From assembly GCA_036745275.1 (NCBI GenBank), contig DAIOGK010000008.1, forward strand, positions 62,001-126,000: a stretch of DNA of 64,000 nt, written 5' to 3'. Position numbers and translations under genes: made by a program. Positions 36,157 to 44,660 of the stretch are shown piece by piece. The first letter of the stretch is position 1, and the number at the start of each line of letters is the position of its first letter. The DNA comes from JAIUNP01 sp020161975. GTDB lineage: Bacteria > Pseudomonadota > Alphaproteobacteria > Rhizobiales > Beijerinckiaceae. The notes beneath the pieces are model-generated. The model was not told the origin of the DNA. It did not search any database and was given only the letters and a program-made list of their open reading frames with translations.

Positions 36157-36729
36157 ATGGCCAAAGAAGTCCACACACAGATTTCCGGCGAGGAACTCGC
36201 CCACACCTTTGACGAACAGCACGGCGTCAGTCTGGCGAACTATGCATTCGAGGACTGGGTGACGCTGGTGATTTTCTGGCTGATGGCGCTCTGCGTCTTT
36301 CTCCAGTTCTTCACACGGTATGTGCTGAACGATTCCTACGCCTGGACCGAGGAAATCGCGACCTACTGCCTCGTGGTGATCGTATTTCTCGGCTCATCCA
36401 TGTGCGTGCGGCTGTCGCGGCACATTCAGGTGGATTTTCTCTACCGCTATCTCTCCCCCAACATCGGATTTGCGCTGTCGACGCTGATCGACATCATCCG
36501 GGTCGCGTTCTTCGCCTATGCCCTCAAGATCGTCTACCGCTATGTTGATCTCGTCGCCGACGAGCAGATGACCACGATCTTTTATCCCAAAGGTTATTTC
36601 TACTGGTTCGTGTTTGCCGGCTTCATCCTCATGTTCGTCCGGTCTGTTCAGGTTGCGTGGCAAAACTGGTCGCGCGGCTATTCGGTTCTGACGCGCCCGG
36701 GCGCATTTGACGGTTCGGAGGAAGCCTGA
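36157..36729 (+). CDS. dctQ: TRAP transporter small permease (DctQ)
   Basis: The 190-residue protein starts MAKEVHTQISGEELAHTF. Four membrane segments follow the DctQ plan, with FTRYVLNDSYAWTEEIATYCL between segments 1 and 2 and RLSRHIQVDFLYRYLSP after segment 2. It anchors the large permease and helps dock the binding protein. GAGG lies about nine bases before the chosen ATG. An ATG at 36133 lies inside the REP-like repeat and is less likely. The stop overlaps the dctM start by one base. Confidence 0.88.
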   Translation: MAKEVHTQISGEELAHTFDEQHGVSLANYAFEDWVTLVIFWLMALCVFLQFFTRYVLNDSYAWTEEIATYCLVVIVFLGSSMCVRLSRHIQVDFLYRYLSPNIGFALSTLIDIIRVAFFAYALKIVYRYVDLVADEQMTTIFYPKGYFYWFVFAGFILMFVRSVQVAWQNWSRGYSVLTRPGAFDGSEEA

Positions 36730-38138
36730 TGCTTATCCTGATTGGCGGGTTTCTCCTGCTCATGATCCTCGGCCTGCCGGTCGCGCTGGCCATGGCGGTT
36801 TCCTCACTCGTCTACATTCTTTATTCGGGCGTCACGCCGGATGTGACGCTCGCCCAGCGCATGATCGCGGGCGTCGAGAGCTTTCCGCTGCTTGCGGTGC
36901 CCTTCTTCATTCTCGCCGGCAACCTGATGAATATCGCCGGGGTGACCGGACGCATCTACCGCTTCGCAGTCGCGTTGGTCGGCTGGATGAAGGGCGGTCT
37001 CGGGCAGGTCAACATCATCGGCTCGGTGATCTTCTCCGGCATGTCCGGCACGGCCATCGCGGATGCCGCCGGTCTTGGCACCATCGAGATCAAGGCGATG
37101 AAGGATCACGGCTACACCACCGAATTCGCGGTGGGTGTGACGGCGGCCTCGGCCACGCTGGGGCCGATCATCCCGCCATCCCTGCCCTTCGTGATCTACG
37201 GCATGATGGCGAATGTCTCGATTGGCGCGCTGTTCCTGGGCGGCGTCATTCCCGGCATTTTCATGACGCTGCTGATGATGGCGACGGTCGCCTATTTCGC
37301 CCACAAGAACGGCTGGGGGTCTGATACCCCGTTCAACGTCAAGGAACTCGGCGAGGCGCTGATCGAAATCGTCGTCGTACTCGCCTTCCCGATGGTTGTC
37401 TGGCTGATGGTCGACAAGGGCGGCATGTCGGTCAACATGGCGGTCGGGCTCGGCCTTGCCGTGCTGCTCGCCGCGGACTGGTACTTCGATTTCTCGGCGG
37501 TGATGGCACTGATGGCACCGGTCATCCTGATCGGCGGCATGACCATGGGTTGGTTCACGCCCACGGAAGCGGCGGTGGCCGCCGTGATCTGGTCGCTGTT
37601 CCTCGGCCTCTTCCGCTACCGCTCCATGACGATGAAAACCGTGGCGAAGGCAACGTTCGACACCATCGAGACGACCGCCTCGGTGCTGTTCATCGTCACG
37701 GCGGCCTCGATCTTCGCCTGGCTGCTCACCGTTTCGCAGGCCGCGCAGTTGCTGTCGGACACCATCCTCGGCTTCACCCAGAACAAGTGGGTGTTCCTGT
37801 TTCTGGCGAACCTGCTGATCCTGTTCGTTGGCTGCTTCATCGACACCATCGCAGCGATTTCCATCCTCGTGCCGATCCTGCTGCCGATTGTGCTGAAGCT
37901 CGGGATCGACCCGGTGCATTTCGGACTGATCATGGTGCTGAACCTGATGATCGGCCTGCTGCATCCGCCGCTCGGCATGGTGCTGTTCGTGCTGGCGCGG
38001 GTGGCGAAAATGTCGGTGGAACGCACGACCATGGCCATCCTACCCTGGATGGTGCCACTGCTTTTGGCGCTGCTCGCCATCACATACATTCCGGAGATTA
38101 CCCTCTGGCTGCCCAGGCAGATGGGGATGCTGAAATGA
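36729..38138 (+). CDS. dctM: TRAP transporter large permease (DctM)
   Basis: The 469-residue protein has about 12 to 13 membrane segments. DctM landmarks are LGLPVALAMAVSSLVY, FPLLAVPFFILAGNLMN, IFSGMSGTAIADAAGLG and GPIIPPSLPFVIYG in the first half, and FTPTEAAVAAVIWSL and GLLHPPLGMVLFV in the second. It is the sodium-driven transport subunit. The start overlaps the dctQ stop by one base, and its stop overlaps the following SRPBCC gene (ATGA). Confidence 0.93.
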   Translation: MLILIGGFLLLMILGLPVALAMAVSSLVYILYSGVTPDVTLAQRMIAGVESFPLLAVPFFILAGNLMNIAGVTGRIYRFAVALVGWMKGGLGQVNIIGSVIFSGMSGTAIADAAGLGTIEIKAMKDHGYTTEFAVGVTAASATLGPIIPPSLPFVIYGMMANVSIGALFLGGVIPGIFMTLLMMATVAYFAHKNGWGSDTPFNVKELGEALIEIVVVLAFPMVVWLMVDKGGMSVNMAVGLGLAVLLAADWYFDFSAVMALMAPVILIGGMTMGWFTPTEAAVAAVIWSLFLGLFRYRSMTMKTVAKATFDTIETTASVLFIVTAASIFAWLLTVSQAAQLLSDTILGFTQNKWVFLFLANLLILFVGCFIDTIAAISILVPILLPIVLKLGIDPVHFGLIMVLNLMIGLLHPPLGMVLFVLARVAKMSVERTTMAILPWMVPLLLALLAITYIPEITLWLPRQMGMLK

Positions 38139-38620
38139 CGGTTGCGGTGGATATTGCGCCCGATGTTGCCAACGAACTGACACTCGGGCGCATCATCGCG
38201 GCGCCGCGGCGCGCCGTCTGGCGCTGCTGGACAGAGCCGGAACTGATGAAGCAATGGTACTGTCCGAAGCCGTGGTACGTTTCCGAGGCGCGGATCGATG
38301 TCCGTACCCATGGTTCGAGCCACATCGTCATGAACGGGCCGGATGGCGAACGGCAGGACTGGCCGGGGCTCTACCTTGAGGTTGTTCCGTTTGAACGCCT
38401 TGTGTTCACAGATGCCTTCTCCTCGGCCTGGGTGCCTTCCGGCAAGCCCTTCATGGTCGGCATCGTCACGCTGGCCGACCACGCGGAAGGCACACTCTAT
38501 ACCGCGCGCGTCCGCCACTGGAACGAAGCCAGCGCGCAGGAGCACCTTGCCATGGGCTTTCATGACGGCTGGGGCGCGGCAGCGCAGCAACTCGAAGACC
38601 TTGCCAAGACGCTTGATTGA
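38135..38620 (+). CDS. SRPBCC (AHSA1-like) domain protein coupled to the TRAP genes
   Basis: The 161-residue protein starts MTVAVDIAPDVANELTLGR. It has the AHSA1/START-like pattern RIIAAPRRAVWRCWTEPELMKQWYCP at the start (the opening strand and helix), VVPFERLVFTDAF in the middle, and a C-terminal helix FHDGWGAAAQQLEDLAKTL. The fold binds hydrophobic ligands; the function of AHSA1-like bacterial proteins is mostly unknown. The ATGA overlap with dctM shows translational coupling, yet this protein type is not a usual TRAP component. Confidence 0.8.
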   Translation: MTVAVDIAPDVANELTLGRIIAAPRRAVWRCWTEPELMKQWYCPKPWYVSEARIDVRTHGSSHIVMNGPDGERQDWPGLYLEVVPFERLVFTDAFSSAWVPSGKPFMVGIVTLADHAEGTLYTARVRHWNEASAQEHLAMGFHDGWGAAAQQLEDLAKTLD

Positions 38621-38646
38621 GGCCTGTGCCCCGCCTTCCCGCGCCG

Positions 38647-39117
38647 CTATTTGCCGCGCAGGATCGCTTTCAGCGTATTGATGCCCTCGGGCGTGAACTT
38701 CTGCGCCATACGCTTTTCATGGGCCCGCACTGACTTGTTGGCCTCCGCCAGAAGCGCGGTGCCCCGTTCGGTCAACTTGAGCGCGTGGGAACGCCGATCA
38801 GTGGGGGACGGCAACCGTTCGGCGAGGCCGCGTGTCTCGAACTCGTCCATCATCGCCACGAAATTGGGCCGCTGAATGCCCAGTGCGCTGGCGATTTCCC
38901 GCTGCGAACGCCCGGGATTGGCGTCGATCACAACCAGCGCGCTATATGTAGCAGGGCGCAGGCCGTGCGGTTCCAGCGCACGGATCACATCCTCGAACAC
39001 AAGGAGTTGCGTGCGCCGCAACAGATAGCCGACATGCCCTTCGATGGCCTGCATGTCGAGCGCATTTTCCTTGCTGGCGGCGGCAGAACGTCGATGTTCT
39101 TTTCTGGAATCAGGCAT
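38647..39117 (-). CDS. MarR-family transcriptional regulator
   Basis: The 156-residue protein has the MarR winged helix: RSQREIASALGIQRPNFVAM as the recognition helix region and LPSPTDRRSHALKLTERG as the wing, with the conserved DRR. An ATG at 39054 (MQAIEGHVGYLLRRTQL) would give a shorter, more typical N-terminus. It is divergent from the LIV-type transporter and aryl-CoA genes across 187 bases holding an imperfect AT palindrome. By analogy with CouR, FerC and HcaR type regulators, the effector may be an aryl-CoA thioester made by the downstream ligase; this is inferred. Confidence 0.88.
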   Translation of the reverse strand: MPDSRKEHRRSAAASKENALDMQAIEGHVGYLLRRTQLLVFEDVIRALEPHGLRPATYSALVVIDANPGRSQREIASALGIQRPNFVAMMDEFETRGLAERLPSPTDRRSHALKLTERGTALLAEANKSVRAHEKRMAQKFTPEGINTLKAILRGK

Positions 39118-39174
39118 GGTGTCCGCCTTCGGTTTAGCGTCATACTGGCAAGAATTCCGGCGCTCGCAAGCGGC

Positions 39175-39214
39175 TTGCGTTCAACAAAAAATTAGTTATA
39201 TATTATACCTAATC
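39175..39214. promoter_or_regulatory. Divergent promoters with overlapping putative MarR operator
   Basis: The imperfect palindrome at 39192-39214 has arms ATTAG and CTAAT. On the plus strand TTGCGT (39175-39180), 17 bases, TATATA (39198-39203) fits a livH promoter. On the minus strand TTGGAT (39225-39230), 16 bases, TATAAT (39203-39208) fits a marR promoter. The operator overlaps both -10 regions. Its core (39194-39208, minus strand TATAATATATAACTA) recurs at 44624-44638. Confidence 0.5.
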
Positions 39215-39304
39215 AGCAACGGGATCCAATGGGGGGATTCGCATGGGCCGCACGGGACACACCTGTGCGCGGGCCTGCCGGTTCAGTAGCCGGGAGGTGG
39301 GCGC

Positions 39305-40342
39305 ATGGACCTGACAATTCTGTTGTTCCTGTTGCAGGACGGGCTGACCAACGGAGCGGTCTATGCGCTCCTGGGGCTGGCGCTGGTGCTCGTCTTTGCT
39401 GTCACGCGCGTCATCTTCATTCCGCAGGGTGAGTTCGTAGCTTATGGTGGGCTGACCTATGCGCTGTTATCCACCGGCAAGGTGCCCGGCACCGCCTGGA
39501 TGATGCTGTGTTTCGGGCTTGCGGCCTTCCTGTTCGAGGTTGCCGCGCGCGGTCGCACTCTGACGCCGCGTGATCTTGCCCGCGAAGTGGCGATGAAAAT
39601 CGTCTGGCCGCTGGCCATTCTGGCCATCACGCGGCTGATCGTGAGCTATCCACCCTCGGCGCTCGTTAATGTCGTCCTGTCGGTGGCGATTGTCGGCTCG
39701 CTGGGGCCATACCTCTATCGCATCGCCTACCAGCCCATCGAGGATGCCAGCGTGCTCGTGCTGCTGATCGCCTCGGTCGGTGTGCATCTTGCCATGCTGG
39801 GGCTGGGCCTTGTGTTCTTCGGGCCGGAGGGGCTGAGAGCGGAAGCGCTGATTTCCTCGTCGTTCAACCTCGGCCCGCTGTTGATTACCGGCCAGAGCAT
39901 CGCCGTCTATGTGGCAACCATTGCGCTCATCGTCGCATTGGCGCTGTTCTTTGAAACCTCCATCCACGGAAAAGCCCTGCGCGCCACCGCCATCAACCGT
40001 GTCGGCGCCCGGCTTGTCGGCATTCGCACGGTCATGGCCGGGCGCATTGCCTTTGCGCTTGCGGCCGCCATCGGTGCGATTTCCGGGCTGCTGATCGTGC
40101 CGGCGACGACACTCTACTACGACACCGGCTTTCTGATCGGCCTCAAGGGTTTTGTCGCGGCGATCATCGGCGGGCTGGTCAGCTATCCGCTGACAGCGAT
40201 TGCCGCGCTCGGGGTTGGTATCGTCGAGGCTTTCGCCTCGTTCTACGCCAGCAATTACAAGGAGATTATCGTCTTCACGCTGCTGCTGCCGATCCTGACC
40301 TGGCGCTCGCTCACCCACACAGATCACGACGAGGAGGAGTGA
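39305..40342 (+). CDS. livH: LIV-type ABC transporter permease (LivH)
   Basis: The 345-residue permease begins MDLTILLFLLQDGLTNGAVYALLGLALVLVF (landmark split after 20), the usual LivH start in which a membrane helix ends before RVIFIPQGEFVAYGG. About eight to nine membrane segments follow. GGGAGG precedes the ATG. It forms one half of the membrane channel. LIV-type systems carry branched-chain amino acids but also aromatic acids; the gene company here favours an aromatic or phenylpropanoid acid. Confidence 0.9.
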   Translation: MDLTILLFLLQDGLTNGAVYALLGLALVLVFAVTRVIFIPQGEFVAYGGLTYALLSTGKVPGTAWMMLCFGLAAFLFEVAARGRTLTPRDLAREVAMKIVWPLAILAITRLIVSYPPSALVNVVLSVAIVGSLGPYLYRIAYQPIEDASVLVLLIASVGVHLAMLGLGLVFFGPEGLRAEALISSSFNLGPLLITGQSIAVYVATIALIVALALFFETSIHGKALRATAINRVGARLVGIRTVMAGRIAFALAAAIGAISGLLIVPATTLYYDTGFLIGLKGFVAAIIGGLVSYPLTAIAALGVGIVEAFASFYASNYKEIIVFTLLLPILTWRSLTHTDHDEEE

Positions 40343-40346
40343 GTCC

Positions 40347-42116
40347 ATGAACCCGCGCGTCCTCCTTGGGCTCTTCATTGCCGCCATCGCCGTCCTGCCG
40401 CAGATTCCCGGCCTGCCGCCGTTCTGGCTGACGTTGATGGACAACATCGGCCTTGCCTCGCTCGTGGCGATGGGGCTGGTGCTGCTGACAGGCGTCGGCG
40501 GTCTCACCTCGTTCGGACAGGCGGCCTTCGTCGGTTTCGGCGCCTATACGACGGCGGTTCTGACCACAACCTATGGCCTCAATCCATGGCTGACCCTGCC
40601 GATCTCGCTGCTGACGACCGGGCTTGCGGCGCTGGTGCTGGGCGCGCTGACGGTGCGGCTCTCGGGGCATTTCTTGCCGCTCGGGACCATCGCCTGGGGC
40701 ATTTCGCTTTATTATCTCTTCGGCAAGGTCGAGATTCTGGGCCGTCATGACGGAATTTCCGGCATTCCGCCGCTGTCGATTTTTGGCAAGTCGCTGATCG
40801 ACCCCGGCGCGGTTTATTATGTGATCTGGGCATTCGTGTTTCTCGCGGGCATCGCCTCGGTGAACCTGCTCGATTCCCGCACGGGGCGCGCGTTGAAGGC
40901 CCTGCGCAGCGGCAAGATCCTCGCCTCTGCCTTCGGCATCCAGCCCGCCGGCATGAAGCTCATGGTCTTCGTCTATGCCGCGCTGCTGGCCGGACTGTCC
41001 GGCTGGCTCTATGCCCACACCCAACGGGCGGTAAACCCGACGCCGTTCGGCATCACGCCCGGCATCGAATATCTGTTCATGGCGGTGCTTGGCGGCGCCG
41101 GTCAGGTGTGGGGCGCCATTCTCGGCGCGGGACTCGTCACTATACTGAAAGATGTGCTCCAGCGCGTCGTGCCGCTGGTCACGGGCGGTTCGGCACAGTT
41201 CGAAACGATCGTATTCGGCTTACTGCTGGTGGGGCTGTTGCAGGTGGCACGCGAGGGGTTGTGGCCGCATCTGGCGTCATTGTTCCCTGCCCGGCAGCCG
41301 GATGATGTCGACCAGAGCGTGTCGCTGGAACCGCTTGTCCGAGACGGAGGCTCCGGCACCGGGCCGCTGTTGCAGGTGGCGGCGGCGCGCAAGCAGTTTG
41401 GCGGGCTGGTCGCGGTCAATGATGTCAGCTTCGATGTCGGACGCGCCGAGATCATGGCGCTGATCGGCCCCAATGGAGCGGGAAAATCGACAACCTTCAA
41501 CCTGATCACCTCGGTTCTGGACCTGACCGGCGGCGCCATCCGCTTTGCAGGCCAGCCGATCACCGACGCCGATCAGCAGACCATCGCGCGGCTCGGCATC
41601 GCCCGAACCTTCCAGCATGTGAAGCTGGTGCAGGATGTCAGCGTACTTGAAAACGTCGCGCTTGGTGCGCATCTGCGCGGCAGCGCCGGGCCGGTTGCGA
41701 GCATTCTTCGCACCGACCGGGCGGAGGAAGCGCGGTTGCTGGCGGAAGCTGCACGGCAGATCACCCGCGTCGGGCTTGCCGAGCATATGCACAAGCCGGC
41801 GGGGAGCCTTGCGCTCGGGCAACAGCGTATTGTCGAGATTGCCCGCGCACTCTGTCTTGCGCCGCGCCTGTTGCTGCTGGACGAACCGGCAGCGGGCTTG
41901 CGCCACTTCGAGAAGGAGGCGCTGGCAGCGCTGCTCACCCAGCTTCGGGCGGAGGGGATGAGTGTGTTGCTTGTCGAGCACGACATGGGCTTTGTGATGT
42001 CGCTGACCGACCGGATCGTCGTGCTCGATTTCGGCACCAAGATCGCCGAAGGTCCGCCCGCCGAGATCAAGACCAACCCGGCGGTGCTGGCCGCCTATCT
42101 CGGAGGCACGGAATGA
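40347..42116 (+). CDS. livMG: Fused LivM permease - LivG ATPase
   Basis: In this 589-residue fusion the LivM permease comes first (about 1-310), with GVGGLTSFGQAAFVGFGAYT and SRTGRALKALRSGKILASAFG. A charged linker (about 312-340) leads to a LivG-type nucleotide-binding domain with Walker A GPNGAGKST (374-382), signature LALGQQR, Walker B LLLLDEPAAGL and H-loop VEHDMGFVMSLTDRI. There is no internal stop or frameshift. Fusion of the second permease to its ATPase occurs in some Rhizobiales transporters and fixes their stoichiometry. The ATG follows GAGGAGG. The stop overlaps livF (ATGA). Confidence 0.92.
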   Translation: MNPRVLLGLFIAAIAVLPQIPGLPPFWLTLMDNIGLASLVAMGLVLLTGVGGLTSFGQAAFVGFGAYTTAVLTTTYGLNPWLTLPISLLTTGLAALVLGALTVRLSGHFLPLGTIAWGISLYYLFGKVEILGRHDGISGIPPLSIFGKSLIDPGAVYYVIWAFVFLAGIASVNLLDSRTGRALKALRSGKILASAFGIQPAGMKLMVFVYAALLAGLSGWLYAHTQRAVNPTPFGITPGIEYLFMAVLGGAGQVWGAILGAGLVTILKDVLQRVVPLVTGGSAQFETIVFGLLLVGLLQVAREGLWPHLASLFPARQPDDVDQSVSLEPLVRDGGSGTGPLLQVAAARKQFGGLVAVNDVSFDVGRAEIMALIGPNGAGKSTTFNLITSVLDLTGGAIRFAGQPITDADQQTIARLGIARTFQHVKLVQDVSVLENVALGAHLRGSAGPVASILRTDRAEEARLLAEAARQITRVGLAEHMHKPAGSLALGQQRIVEIARALCLAPRLLLLDEPAAGLRHFEKEALAALLTQLRAEGMSVLLVEHDMGFVMSLTDRIVVLDFGTKIAEGPPAEIKTNPAVLAAYLGGTE

Positions 42117-42826
42117 GCGCCCCTGCCCTGCTTGCCATCCGCGATGTCTCGGTCTCCTATGGGCCGGTCGAGGCGGTCAGCGGCGTTTCGCTCGATGTCC
42201 GGGCCGGCGAGATCGTCACGGTGATCGGCCCGAACGGCGCGGGGAAATCCACCCTGCTGAACGCCGTCATGGGTCTTCTGCCGGCGCGCGGCGCCATTGA
42301 GTTTGACGGCCATGCGTTGACGCACCGCCCCACCGATGTGCGCGTCGCGGACGGGCTTTGCCTTGTTGCGGAAAAGCGTGAACTCTTCGGCAGCATGAGC
42401 GTGGCCGACAACCTCATTCTCGGTGCCTTCCGGCGCGGGCGCGGCGAGGCGGCGGAGACAATGGCCGCGGTGTTCGACCGGTTTCCCCGCCTGAAGGAGC
42501 GCCGCAGCCAGCTCGCTGCCACGCTCTCGGGCGGTGAACGGCAGATGCTGGCCATGGGCCGCGCACTGATGAGCCGCCCGCGCCTCCTGATGCTCGACGA
42601 GCCGAGCCTGGGGCTTGCGCCGCGCATCGTGGCGGAGATCTTTGCCATCATCGCAGCCTTGCGCGCCACCGGCGTTTCGATTTTGCTGGTCGAGCAGAAC
42701 GCTCGCGCGGCACTGAATGCCGCAGACCGGGCCTATGTGATGGAACTCGGGCGGATGAGTCTTTCAGGCAATGCCGCCGATCTCGCGCAGGACCCGCGCA
42801 TCGTCGAAAGCTATCTCGGCGTCTGA
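42113..42826 (+). CDS. livF: LIV-type ABC transporter ATPase (LivF)
   Basis: The 237-residue ATPase has Walker A GPNGAGKST (about 39-47), the LivF-typical LVAEKRELFGSMSVADNLILG, signature LSGGERQM and Walker B LLMLDEPSLGLAP. It pairs with the LivG half of the preceding fusion. Its ATG overlaps the livMG stop by four bases. The acyl-CoA dehydrogenase gene starts 14 bases after it, putting catabolic genes in the same transcript as transport. Confidence 0.93.
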   Translation: MSAPALLAIRDVSVSYGPVEAVSGVSLDVRAGEIVTVIGPNGAGKSTLLNAVMGLLPARGAIEFDGHALTHRPTDVRVADGLCLVAEKRELFGSMSVADNLILGAFRRGRGEAAETMAAVFDRFPRLKERRSQLAATLSGGERQMLAMGRALMSRPRLLMLDEPSLGLAPRIVAEIFAIIAALRATGVSILLVEQNARAALNAADRAYVMELGRMSLSGNAADLAQDPRIVESYLGV

Positions 42827-42840
42827 AACCGGAGTTTGAA

Positions 42841-44598
42841 ATGCCTTTCGTTGCACCGCTCGATGACATGCTGGTGATGCTGGAAACGGTGGCCGTGCGG
42901 CGGCGCTCGTCCAGCCCCACGGCGCTTCTGTTCGACAGTGGCGAAGCGCGTGCCGTGCTTGAACAGGCAGCAAAATTCTCCGCGCGCACCGTGGCGCCAC
43001 TCAACCATCCGGGCGACAGATGGGGCGCGGTGTTCGAGGATGGCAGCGTCATCCTGCCCGAAGGCTGGCGTGAGGCCTATATACTCTGGACGCGCGGGGG
43101 CTGGAATGCCGTCTCGTTGCCCGAGGAGCACGGCGGGGCGGGTATGCCGACCATCATGAACACCATGGCCATGGAGATGCTGACCGCCGCCAACATGGCC
43201 TTTTCCACCCTGCCGGTGCTGACACAAGGCGCGGTGGACGCGCTGGAGGTGCACGCAAGCGACCGGCTGAAGGCGCTTTATCTGCCACGTCTGGTGTCCG
43301 GCGAATGGACGGCGACGATGAACCTCACCGAACCGCAGGCCGGCTCTGACCTTGCCCAGATCCGTACCCGCGCCGAGCCAGCCGGCGACGGCAGCTATCG
43401 CATCACCGGCAACAAGATTTTCATCACATTCGGCGAGCACTCGATGGCCGACAACATCGTGCATCTGGTGCTCGCCCGCCTGCCCGATGCGCCGGAGGGC
43501 ACGAAGGGCATTTCGCTGTTCCTCGTGCCGAAATTCATCCCCGACCACAATGGCAAGCCGGGTGCGCGCAACGATCTTCGCTGCACCGGCATCGAGAAGA
43601 AGCTCGGCATCAAGGCCAGCCCCACCTGCCAGATGTCCTTCGGCGACCATAGCGGCGCAAAGGGCTGGCTGATCGGCCATCCGCATAATGGCCTTGCCTG
43701 CATGTTCACGATGATGAACAAGGCCCGCCTCGCCACGGGATTGCAGGGTGTCGCCATTGCCGAACGCGCCACGCAGAAAGCCATGCACTATGCCGCCGAA
43801 CGCCGCCAGGGTCGTGCAGCGGGCGTCGCCACGCCTGCGCCAATACACCATCACCCCGATGTTCAGCGGATGCTGGGGCGGATGCAGGTTCTGACCGCAA
43901 CCGCGCGTGCGCTCGCCTACATGGCGGCCGAGGCCATCGACGCCGCCGCGTCAGCGGAGACGCCCGAACAGCGCGCCGAAAACGAAACCCGCGCCGGGCT
44001 GCTCACCCCCATCGTGAAAGCCTTCTGCACCGATGCCGGGGTCGAGGTGGCCTCACTCGGTGTGCAGGTGCATGGCGGCATGGGGTTCATCGAGGAAACC
44101 GGCGCAGCTCAATATTACCGCGATGCACGGATTGCGCCGATCTATGAGGGCACCAACGGCATCCAGGCCATCGATCTTGTCATGCGCAAGCTGAGCGCCA
44201 ACGGTGTGCCCGTTCTGGCCCGGCTGTTCGATGAGGCACGGGCCACGATTGCGCGGGCCGGCTGGCTGAGCGGCTGGTCTGCCATGGGCGGGCTCGTCGG
44301 CGCGGCGGCGGCCGCGACCGAATGGATCGCGTCGCAGGGCCGGCGCGAACCGGAAAAGCTCTTCGCCGCATCGCACTACCTCCGGCTCGCGGCGCTGGCG
44401 CTTGGCGGCGCGGCGCTCGTCTCTGCCGGTACGAACGCCCCCGAAGGTCCGCTGCGCGACCGCTTCCGGGCGCTGGCGCGGGTTTTTGCAGCCGAGTTTG
44501 CCTGCGAGGCAGACAGCCTTTCCGCCAGCATCCCGGCGATGGGTTCGCAGGCGGAGAGTTACAGTGCCTTGGCCGGCGTGCCCCGGCCTGCCGCCTGA
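42841..44598 (+). CDS. Acyl-CoA dehydrogenase, large DmdC-like type
   Basis: The 585-residue flavoenzyme is longer than the usual 380 to 400 residues, with extra N- and C-terminal segments as in DmdC-type enzymes. Visible motifs are WTATMNLTEPQAGSDLAQIR (FAD and substrate), YRITGNKIFITFGEH, and VQVHGGMGFIEETGAAQYYR followed by RIAPIYEGTNGIQAIDL, where the glutamate in YEGT is the catalytic base of the family. It would oxidise an acyl-CoA to the 2-enoyl-CoA. In this setting the likely substrate is a saturated aryl-propanoyl-CoA or similar; that is inference. GGAG lies six bases before the ATG. Confidence 0.88.
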   Translation: MPFVAPLDDMLVMLETVAVRRRSSSPTALLFDSGEARAVLEQAAKFSARTVAPLNHPGDRWGAVFEDGSVILPEGWREAYILWTRGGWNAVSLPEEHGGAGMPTIMNTMAMEMLTAANMAFSTLPVLTQGAVDALEVHASDRLKALYLPRLVSGEWTATMNLTEPQAGSDLAQIRTRAEPAGDGSYRITGNKIFITFGEHSMADNIVHLVLARLPDAPEGTKGISLFLVPKFIPDHNGKPGARNDLRCTGIEKKLGIKASPTCQMSFGDHSGAKGWLIGHPHNGLACMFTMMNKARLATGLQGVAIAERATQKAMHYAAERRQGRAAGVATPAPIHHHPDVQRMLGRMQVLTATARALAYMAAEAIDAAASAETPEQRAENETRAGLLTPIVKAFCTDAGVEVASLGVQVHGGMGFIEETGAAQYYRDARIAPIYEGTNGIQAIDLVMRKLSANGVPVLARLFDEARATIARAGWLSGWSAMGGLVGAAAAATEWIASQGRREPEKLFAASHYLRLAALALGGAALVSAGTNAPEGPLRDRFRALARVFAAEFACEADSLSASIPAMGSQAESYSALAGVPRPAA

Positions 44599-44623
44599 CA
44601 GGACCCTCTTGACGCGATTTCAT

Positions 44624-44638
44624 TATAATACATAACTA
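44624..44638 (+). promoter_or_regulatory. Second copy of the putative MarR operator core
   Basis: TATAATACATAACTA matches the core in the marR-livH region (TATAATATATAACTA on the minus strand at 39194-39208) at 14 of 15 bases. It lies 23 bases before the crotonase start and includes a perfect TATAAT. A TTGACG at 44610-44615 is too close (8 bases) to pair with that -10. Co-regulation by the MarR protein is inferred. Confidence 0.55.
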
Positions 44639-44660
44639 TCTCTCAAAGAGAGGTTGCATC

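Noticed and set aside
44610..44629. TTGACG with TATAAT before the crotonase gene as a paired promoter
   Set aside because: The two hexamers are only about 8 bases apart, far too close; the TATAAT may still be a -10 with a poor -35.
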